Origin: Straminergon stramineum
Lineage: Eukaryota; Streptophyta; Bryopsida; Hypnales; Calliergonaceae
Reading direction: 5' to 3'
Assembly: GCA_963920665.1 (NCBI GenBank)
Contig: OY987263.1
Span: 29,872,547 to 29,936,546 of the forward strand
DNA: 64,000 nucleotides
The position numbers were made by a program, and so were the translations under genes. Below are positions 56,534 to 64,000 of the stretch, piece by piece. The stretch's first letter is position 1, and each line of letters starts with the position of its first letter. Under the pieces are notes generated by a model, which was not told where the DNA came from, searched no databases, and worked only from the letters and a program-made list of their open reading frames with translations.

Positions 56534-58573
56534 GTTGAGTTCTACAACACCGAATTGTAACTATATATGTAGAAAAAAAATAATGCCTTGTTCATTGAAT
56601 TTTAATGGTGGTGAGTTGGTTAGAGTGTTGAGTTATTAAGAGAGAGGTTCCAAGTTTGAACCCCTATAGCAATTGGGGGTGAGTGGCTTGGCTACCCAGA
56701 GACGTCAGGGTAGCCAAAAAAAGGTTTTGTTGCTCGACAATTTCGGGTAGTGGAAAAGAAAGTTTTGTTTGTTTGTTTGTTTTTAATTTTTAATTAGACC
56801 AAATCAAAAGATTTTTGTTGACTATTGTCCAGTACAACACGTCCGAAATAAAAGAAAATATCAACATTTCTCTGTTGATTTGGACGTTGAATTTTCTAGT
56901 AGTGACACTATGTTGCAAGTCTGACATCCTTCCTAAACATTTACATGGCAACACTTTTTAGAGGTTTTGGTACTAAGGAAGTTGAACTTGTAGATTGAAT
57001 TGGATCTAACCAAAATGTGAAAATGGAAACCCCATTTAGTCTCTAAATCCCACCAATTTTTTTGAATATAAAAAGAAGATGAAAATACCATATATGGCTT
57101 CCTAGTGGGCTGGATTTTTCTTCAATCTATCTAGTGCAAATTTGATGCTTAAAGTGCCCCCCAAATGGGATTTTGACTTCTTGATTTATTTTGGAGGCAC
57201 TTAATTGCTAAATAATATTATATAAGAAACAAGTTGGAATATAGAGTTGGAACTTTGACCTTCACACTATAACTTCTAAATCCCACATTTTTTTGTTTTT
57301 TTCACCTTCTACAATCCAAAAAAATTGGAATTTGACCTTAAACCAAACTTAGAAAGTTGGGACTTGGGACAATGTGAAACACCCTTCAATTCTACAATGT
57401 CAAACAACCGCCCTTTCAAATCACTATTCATTAAAGTTTAGTCACATTATCTTTGATTCTACTTGATGATCAATCAAGTGACTATTTAAGGAACACAATT
57501 AGTGAACAAGGATGAGAGACAAAAGGTTTGAGGGCTCTCAAATATAGTTGCAAATTTGAATGTGCTAAGTTCATCAAGCAAGGGTAGAGATGATCTCACA
57601 CCATAAGGTGGGGCTCCAAACATTTTAGATTCATTTGTAGCTTTATACTCTAGCTTCTTTTCTCCCTAAATTATAGTACAACCCTCTTCTACCAAAGTAG
57701 AGTGAACAAGAAATTAATATATCCTCTCAATGTCCAAATTCATCTTCAAAAGTGACAATTTGAAAGAAATCATTATAAAATGCTATTTAAAAGCATATTT
57801 TGGAATTGCTATGCAAATAAAAATTGTAGATTATGAATTGTAGATTCCATTTGTATGATTAGATTCGCCAATGCTATCATCAATCTTTTTTTATAAATTT
57901 TGAAAGAAAACTTTCACAATTATTTTCAATTTCAATTACCAACAAAATATTATCATTTTTTTAGTACAATTTGTTAGAAAGTATTGGAAATGAGGTTCTC
58001 ACTACATGGAGATTTTTTGAAGTTTTTGTGTTCTTAAAATCTATAACCTCATCTTGGCAAATCCAATTTTTAACTACAATCATTGCAATTTTGGCTTGGT
58101 CAACCACTTGACTTCCTTCCACATTAGGAATACCAAATCCAACCCTTATATAGGACAACAACTTGATAAAGTATCTGCACAAATTAGGATAACTTTTATC
58201 CAAGCAATAAGGAAGATGAAGCTAGAGTTTCAATTTGTTCATTGTCCAAAAAATGGACATTAGATTGTCTAGATGATATACAAGCACACGAGCAATTAAT
58301 GAACCCATCCAAAAAGTTATTTTCTATCAAGTCCATTGAATATTCTACATGTACTTAGTCAAATTGGAGTAACAATACCAAGTGATTGAAAGAGCCTCAC
58401 ATAATCTCAATGGAACATACTTTGGGACATATAACAATCTCTCATTGAATAAGGAGAGACATGCTATTTTCCATAACATGGGACTACTTTAGCATTATAA
58501 TACACTTCATTCTAGACCCTTTCTTAGAGCACGGTTGACCAAGATCCAACCATCTGCCATTGAGGTTATATCT
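56534..58573. other. AT-rich intergenic DNA
   Basis: Contains a GTTT run near 56769-56783 and a short inverted repeat at 57149-57204 (TTAAAGTGCC.. / ..GGCACTTAA). Short ORFs near 57961-58263 show no domain. Confidence 0.35.
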
Positions 58574-58657
58574 GAAAGGAGAGGCTCATTATAAGAAATA
58601 ACATCCCTTATCACTCCTGTGGCTCGCCATGCTATTCTCATAATGAGCCTCGGCTCT
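58574..58657. repeat. short imperfect hairpin, about 30-bp arms
   Basis: GAGGCTCATTATAAGAAATA (left) pairs with TATTCTCATAATGAGCCTC (right) across a loop of about 35 nt. It could be a tiny MITE or a small-RNA precursor; neither is shown. Confidence 0.4.
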
Positions 58658-59912
58658 CACGTTACTTAGTCCATTACGCCGTGAAACAAAAATGCCAAAT
58701 CTAAACCCTTGGAGACTATTGAAAACCCTCACGGACTAATGAAACAAACGGTGTAGTTTTTATCCTATGATTCTGCGTATTAGATAGCAACATATCAGTC
58801 TGACGTTTACTACAACAAAATTATCATCACAACTGCACCCTCAGGACAAGTGAGAAGAAACGATTGCGTAGGCTCCTCTGTATAAATTTACTCTCTATTC
58901 TGTAGTTGGTTGCGTAGGATCCATTCCACCCAACGGAGTAGCCATTAATTTAATGCACGTAGAAAGTACACACCTCGAGAAGTTCACTTCCAACTGTAAT
59001 GAGTTACTTTTAAGCCACGGACAAAGAATAGAAGCGTACAAAGCGTTCAATAGCAGAAGCGTGAAGCACTAGCCTCAGTATCGTAGGGACGTAGAGTCTG
59101 AGCAACAAACAACTGGACTTGGAAGATGGAGAAGACATGCTAATGCCCATTGAACCCTTGCAAAAGGAAACTACTGTCTCTTCTGAGCTCACCTTTCCTA
59201 GATTCAGAAACATTTCACAGACCAGGAGAGCAGATACAGAACGTGAGCAGACTCATTATTAACCTAACATAAATATCCACTACCTCAGCCTAGGACTAAG
59301 TTTTCTTCCATCCAACCTCAATCAACAATTACCCCAAAAAATAGTAAAAAGAGGCACACAGAATTTACGGACAAATTCAACGTGCGTGGAAGAAAAAAAA
59401 GCAGACTCCGTGGAACAAGAAACAAAAAATTCAAGATGCAGTTAGCGAATCTTCAGATGATGCCAACCTCAGGATTTCGAGATTATACAGAGCTACAAGG
59501 GATTCAACGGGTCCTAATCACAAAGAATAAGAGAGGTCATCTCGATCCTTGCCTGGCAAGCCCTACTTTGACGATCACTCAACCCGACCCTGCGATAGCT
59601 GCTGTGCATACCACAAGCTGCAGGTGCCTAATTAACAGCACGACATTCAATTTGCTCGGAAATACTAGAAGAGCCAAGAAACAATTCTTACTAAGAAGAT
59701 GAACCTTCTAATTAGCGTCTCCAACACTGAAGGTCAGGCTCCGCTAGCAAAGTGGACTGCGATATGTGGCAATCGTTCCCGGAGAAATATGCCAAACGCT
59801 CGAGGACTGAGCGAAGAAAATGTAAACATTCTATTACCTGAATGAGGCGAAGGATTCCCACGCCATGCGATCCCTCGAGCTCTCTGAGTGAAAGCAATCC
59901 ATACCCGCGCCT
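58658..59912. other. intergenic DNA next to the GTPase gene
   Basis: Balanced base composition. An open 55-codon stretch ends in TAA near 59258-59260 (it includes PIEPLQKETTVSSELTF) and looks protein-like, but it has no start or identifiable partner exons. It probably includes the GTPase 3-prime UTR at the right. Confidence 0.3.
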
Positions 59913-60524
59913 TCACAAAGACACGGCTGCTTCGGCTTGGCGCTTCAGCTGCTCGGTTCTCTTGTTGTTCCGCATTGCCTCCACCAGCCACAACACGCCC
60001 TCCTGAATACCCGAACCCTCGTGAGCGGAAATGCCCTGCACCCGCGACTGGACGCTCTTCTGCTTCTTGAGCTCCAGGAAGCGCGAAAGCTCCTCCGCGT
60101 TCACCGACTCGGGCAAATCCTGCTTGTTGGCCAACACCAGAACCGGAGCCCCTTGCAAATCCGGGTGCCGGATCACCTTGTCCAGCGCGGACTTCGTGTC
60201 CTCGAACCGCGCCGGGCTCGCGGAATCCACCACGAACACCACCGCGTGCGCTTCCTCGTAGTACTTCTCCCAAATCACGCGAAGCCCTAATTGCCCGCCC
60301 AAATCCCAAAAGATCAGCTTCGCCTTGTGCGCCTCCACGCGGCCGATGTTCAGACCCACCGTGGGCACGATCCGGTCGGGCGGAAGCCCTTCCACGTCGG
60401 AGTAGAGCGTCTTCAGCTTCTCCAGCAGCGTCGTCTTCCCGGCCTTGTCGATCCCCAGAATGAGCACATGGAACTCCGCTTTGCTGAACAGGAATTTCCA
60501 CAGCCCATACAGCAGCGAAAACAT
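59913..60524 (-). CDS. ARFRP1: ARFRP1/Arl3-type small GTPase, intronless
   Basis: It is an Arf-like GTPase of the trans-Golgi, acting in membrane traffic upstream of Arl1 in animals and yeast. From Met at 60524 it is 203 aa. An in-frame upstream ATG (60560) would add 12 residues, but MFSLLYGLWKF matches the family N-terminus. There is no Gly2. A Met-Phe start is a NatC acetylation type, as in the Arl3/ARFRP1 branch that docks on Sys1. The P-loop GIDKAGKTT is at 24-32 (the usual Asn is Lys27). Switch I Thr is at 55. DLGGQ is at 74-78, followed by Leu79 where Glu is usual. The base-binding motifs are NKQD (133-136) and SAH (166-168). It is about 58-60 percent GC in AT-rich surroundings and has no intron, so it may be a retrocopy or simply an intron-poor gene. 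Confidence 0.9.
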   Translation of the reverse strand: MFSLLYGLWKFLFSKAEFHVLILGIDKAGKTTLLEKLKTLYSDVEGLPPDRIVPTVGLNIGRVEAHKAKLIFWDLGGQLGLRVIWEKYYEEAHAVVFVVDSASPARFEDTKSALDKVIRHPDLQGAPVLVLANKQDLPESVNAEELSRFLELKKQKSVQSRVQGISAHEGSGIQEGVLWLVEAMRNNKRTEQLKRQAEAAVSL

Positions 60525-61106
60525 CCCGCCCGACCTCTTTCCGCGCTCCCCACGCTCCAATCAATCGCACCCAACACTTTCCCCCTCGCCGAAGCCCTGG
60601 AGAGCCCCAATCCCCAGCAAATGGCGCAGGAAGTAGGGTTCACGACAGAGACTCATGACGATCTACCCCGGCACGAGTCACCCCACCACAGAGGATTCAT
60701 GTGTCCCTCCTGGAACACCACCTTCTCGAACCCATCCACTCCTCCGTCTCCACGCCTTCCTCTTCAAAAAACCCTCCTCGGACAGCCAAAAAATAAAACC
60801 AAAAGACAAATCTCGTGGCTCTGCTACTCCAGCCCTAGGGTACCCAAAAGCGCCCACTACGCCCACATGACCACACTTACGAGCCAGAGATGGCGCAATA
60901 ATCGAATCAGTGGATCGATCCTCCTCCCCTGCGATTGATCGCGTCTTCGCCCCGAGTGAGGCGATTCCAGATCGATATCGGAGACGTGTGACCCCGACGG
61001 AATTGCAGCAAACTCCAACTGCAGCCGAATTTGCCTCCAAGCGTGGCACGGAAGGTGAGATCTCCTCCACGCCCGCACGTCAGCAGAGAGCTGGAAGCCG
61101 CCTGCG
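60525..61106. promoter_or_regulatory. GC-rich region between the GTPase and a candidate rightward small gene
   Basis: 580 bp of GC-rich DNA upstream of the minus-strand GTPase. Overlapping ORFs in most frames reflect composition. It could act as a divergent promoter if the ORF at 61107 is real. Confidence 0.3.
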
Positions 61107-61274
61107 ATGACGGGACCAGTGCTGAAGGTAGCGAACAAGTGGGGAGCCCTGACCGGAGCAGTAGACAAGAGTGGCAGGCTTGTGTGGGTGCAGTGCCTGG
61201 TTCCGCCCATGGTAAGAATGGCGGACAGAGCGTGGAGGACGACCGTTCCTTGCAGAACCTGCGCTTTGCCATAA
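61107..61274 (+). CDS. candidate small ORF or first exon, 35-55 aa, unknown
   Basis: ATG 61107 opens a frame starting MTGPVLKVANKWGALTGAVD that looks protein-like. It runs 35 codons to ATG|GTAAGA at 61211/61212, a strong donor site. If unspliced, it runs to TAA 61272-61274 (55 aa). Upstream, GGAAG|GTGAGA near 61054 and CAGCAG|AG near 61085 could bound a small leader intron. I do not recognise the family. It could be the first exon of a gene destroyed downstream by AT-rich insertions, or chance. Confidence 0.3.
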   Translation: MTGPVLKVANKWGALTGAVDKSGRLVWVQCLVPPMVRMADRAWRTTVPCRTCALP

Positions 61275-63375
61275 CGACTGTTCCGCCCCTCGGCAGGGAA
61301 GACAAACCTTGCACAAGATAGCCTCCCAAATGAGCCACTGACCTAAAAGCGCTATCACCTTCACTAAGCTTAGTTGTACATCCAGTTAATCAATATTTAC
61401 CTCCACTGAAAAAATGATTTTAGAACTTCTACCAAAAAATATTTTGGCTCTTTAAGACTATTGCATGAAATATTCAAATGAAACATTTTTTGGTGATTCG
61501 AAATCCTATTTCAATTGCCAACAACAAAATATGTAAATTTGAATAGGCTAATAATAGTAATCATGATTTGACAAAAAAATGGTTGGCTGTGGGGGGGTCC
61601 CTACCTTGAATGACCAAAAAAAATTGGAATTCTACATGGAGTGTGCAATGGCTGCAAGAGAAAAACAAAATTGTGGGGCAATCAAATTTTAAGAGAGGTT
61701 TGTAGAAGCAAGAGAGGTAGGTTTTCAACTTTTCAAAAACTAATTTCAATAGTATAACTTTAACTTTTTGGTTGTTTTTATTTTTAATGACAAGGCAATT
61801 CAAAGATATTCCTAGAATGTTTGTAGTTTCTCCCTATTAATACAAAATTGAAACTTAGCAAATGCAATTTTAACTCTAAATAAACTTGGAAATTCATTTC
61901 TCATTATGTAGTTTTCCTAATATAGAAGTTTGCTCCATAAAGAAGAAGAATTTTGGTTTTATTCTTTAACCTTGAAAGGACGTAGAAGACTAAAACTGTC
62001 CAATAAATGACTTTCAAGGAAACTATGAAAACCAAAGAATGCACTCATACATCTATAATCTAATCATTTTCATTGACTACCTTAATTGGTGGATCCACAT
62101 TCATCCAAGGTTCACCTTCTTTAAGAATAGAAAACTTTTTTTGATTTTCAATATATTTTAATATCATTATGTGTAATTATTTTGGTAACTCTTGTAGGAG
62201 GATTAGGATTCATTTCATTGCTAAAAAGACAAAGGTCTTCTTGCCAGGGCATGCCTTCATCTACAAGTAGTGTGTAGGTAGCATAAGACAAATGAAATCA
62301 TGCCCTATGCTATCCTCTTGGCTCTTGGTAGGTGTAATGAATCTTTAACCCTTGCAATTGCTCTTAGAAACATTTGCAATCCACTTAGAGAATGTCGACA
62401 TTTCTAAGAATTAAATCTTCAACAATATTCCCAACAATATTTTGACTTCAATTTCACTTGATTTTAATTGTTGTAGTCAATACTTTTGCACAATATTACT
62501 ACCAAGCAATGCCAGTGACAAAATGGAGAATAAATATGAATATTCTTGAATTTTGACTTTATATGTATAAGCTTCACCAAGACAAAGTTAACCCTAAAGA
62601 AAGCAGCTCTATCACTAAGGTAGTCACCCTAAACAATTAAAAAATTTCGATGAATAGGCACATTCTTCATTTCCACAGTTTCTTAGATAATCATTCTTCA
62701 GACACATTTGTACCTCATCCCCTTCGTGGGTTTATGGAGGTCTAAAACCCTGGTCACCATCCAATTGACTCAGCCCAAAATCTACGTAATACCAAGATCC
62801 CAAAGGTCAAGTTTAGAACCGGTCCAGATCCGAAAAGTTGAGTTTTGAGGACGTGGATTAAGACTCGAATTAAGATCTGGATTTGATTGGATTTGAAGTC
62901 GTCTTCCAAGTCTTGTAGCTTAGTAATGCGGAAGGATTCAGCCCTGGCAATTATGGCGGAGATGCTCAATTGCCCTGTGCTCAGGGAATCGTCGCCTCTC
63001 TTCTGCTTGTGTGCTAGTCGTCCTAATTAAGTTACATGTTGCAGCAGTTGGTATTACCTCTGGAAGCTCGGAACGCTTGAATCTGGGTCTGGATCTGGAT
63101 TGTAGTTAGGAATTCAGGTTTTCTCTGCTTTTGGTACACAGTTTTGGAGCTCGTTCACAGTGTATCCACACCGCCCTAGCTCTTACTGCTGGTAGTATCA
63201 TATGATTGGATAATTCAGGAGAACAGTCTTGAATTTTCTGAGGATTTGAATTTTTTTTTTTCTTCTAATTCCAAGCTTCGAGTCGTCATCCTCCGTCGAA
63301 TTTCACCTACCTGAAGACATTTTACTTTGGCTTATATTCCCCTTCTCTAATCGATTGCATCTAGAGTCGAAGACA
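61275..63375. other. AT-rich intergenic DNA and ArfGAP promoter
   Basis: The segment 62570-62720 has weak similarity to repeat R (CTATCACTAAGGTAGTCACC, CACATTCTTCATTTCCACAG). From about 63000 GC rises towards the ArfGAP start. No other gene. Confidence 0.35.
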
Positions 63376-64000
63376 ATGGACAGGCTGAAGGAATTGATGC
63401 AGCAACCGGACAACCGCCTGTGTGCGGATTGTGCGGCTCCGAATCCACAATGGACGTGAGTCTCTGAGTTCTCTTTCATTTAGTGTCCTAGGCGCGTCCG
63501 ATTGTCATTTGAGATTGCCTAGTAGGAATTACCCCAAACCAGCACATTTTGCACTGAGGATTGTTCCATTTATTAGACTAGTTAATATCTTATAGACCGA
63601 TTCTTAGTCGATGAGCATGTGTTTGAAGAGCATGGTATGCAAGAGTTATTAGGATTCGAATTTTTTCTGATATATGACCTAAAACGAGATGAAGATTAGA
63701 TGTGGTGATGGTGCACAGCCTCATAATCAGTACGTACGCATCGTGTGAGATTTTAGGGTTTTGGAACTAGGTTCTCGTATGAAACCTTCTTGTTTAAGTG
63801 TAGTTCTCATAGAGTATTTTTTAGGGCAAAGCCTTTGATTATGATAATTGTGATTTACATTGCTCATGCAGATCGACAAGTATAGGAGTGTTTCTGTGTA
63901 TCAAGTGCTGTGGGGTGCACCGTGGCCTTGGAGAGGACATCTCTACAGTAAGTTCCTGTGTGACCTAATTTTTACCATTCAATGTGGGAGACTAGAATTG
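63376..64000 (+). CDS. ArfGAP (ZAC/AGD12-like), first two exons, runs off the window
   Basis: It is a GTPase-activating protein for Arf. Exon 1 is 63376-63455 and exon 2 is 63872-63947; donors GAC|GTGAG and ACA|GTAAGT and the acceptor GCAG|A fit. Residues spell a complete ArfGAP zinc finger C-x2-C-x16-C-x2-C (CADC .. CIKC), followed by CGVHRGLG with the arginine finger. The opening MDRLKELMQQPDNRLCADC resembles the ArfGAP plus C2 class (ZAC, AGD11-13) more than other plant ArfGAPs, but the C2 part would lie beyond the window. Confidence 0.88.

Noticed and set aside
59734..60938. 278-codon minus-strand and 215-codon plus-strand ORFs over the GTPase
   Set aside because: They are shadow frames of the GC-rich ARFRP1 gene; the true frame is identified by its G motifs.
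1..64000. CRISPR arrays, bacterial operons, rRNA or tRNA genes
   Set aside because: The DNA is eukaryotic with spliced genes. No regularly spaced repeat arrays, no rRNA blocks, and no tRNA cloverleaf that I could support by eye.

Overview
This is nuclear DNA of a land plant. The genes are split by GT-AG introns, the intergenic DNA is very AT-rich, and the exons are clearly GC-richer. The recognisable products are plant types: a PSPG-box glycosyltransferase, an ITPK inositol kinase, an ARFRP1-type GTPase and a ZAC-type ArfGAP. The transposons are also plant types (Ty1/copia with an initiator-Met tRNA primer site, CACTA, Stowaway-like and Tourist-like MITEs). Small introns and the flavour of the proteins lean towards a seedless plant (moss, liverwort, lycophyte or fern), but I cannot fix the lineage from sequence alone.

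Genes. (1) 940-1161 (+) is a 73-residue four-cysteine membrane microprotein, preceded by three G-boxes. (2) 27946-31361 (+) is a UDP-glycosyltransferase; I solved it as five exons giving 495 codons. (3) 47763-52347 (+) is an inositol-tetrakisphosphate 1-kinase; I solved it as ten exons giving 411 codons, with an unusual N-terminal extension of about 100 residues. (4) 59913-60524 (-) is an intronless ARFRP1/Arl3-type small GTPase. (5) 63376 to the window edge (+) is the start of an ArfGAP gene. A possible very small gene lies at 61107-61274. The genes are scattered and show no pathway clustering, although an Arf-family GTPase and an ArfGAP sit 3 kb apart.

Mobile DNA. About 80 percent of the window is transposon-derived or unrecognised AT-rich DNA. 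A nearly complete copia element occupies 10505-16196, with 172-bp LTRs, a perfect 5-bp target duplication, a primer-binding site and a polypurine tract. Its gag-pol frame is broken only by three TAG codons. It carries an antisense 193-codon ORF with an RNase H1/viroplasmin-type hybrid-binding domain. At least eight copies of TTAA-flanked elements with CCCCTAAAGG-like ends are present (piggyBac-like by terminal logic). One of them has an empty site preserved in a related repeat inside this same window. Several kilobases of a non-coding dispersed repeat occur twice (about 1945-9655 and 33420-39275), with partial copies elsewhere. These copies act as traps that record nested insertions: a CACTA hairpin MITE, a 3.3-kb LTR-like unit, a 1337-bp solo LTR with perfect target duplication, and GGGTGATT-ended elements. 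Tourist-like and Stowaway-like MITEs, GC-rich GAGCATC-ended elements, two long foldback elements and a few minisatellites make up most of the rest.
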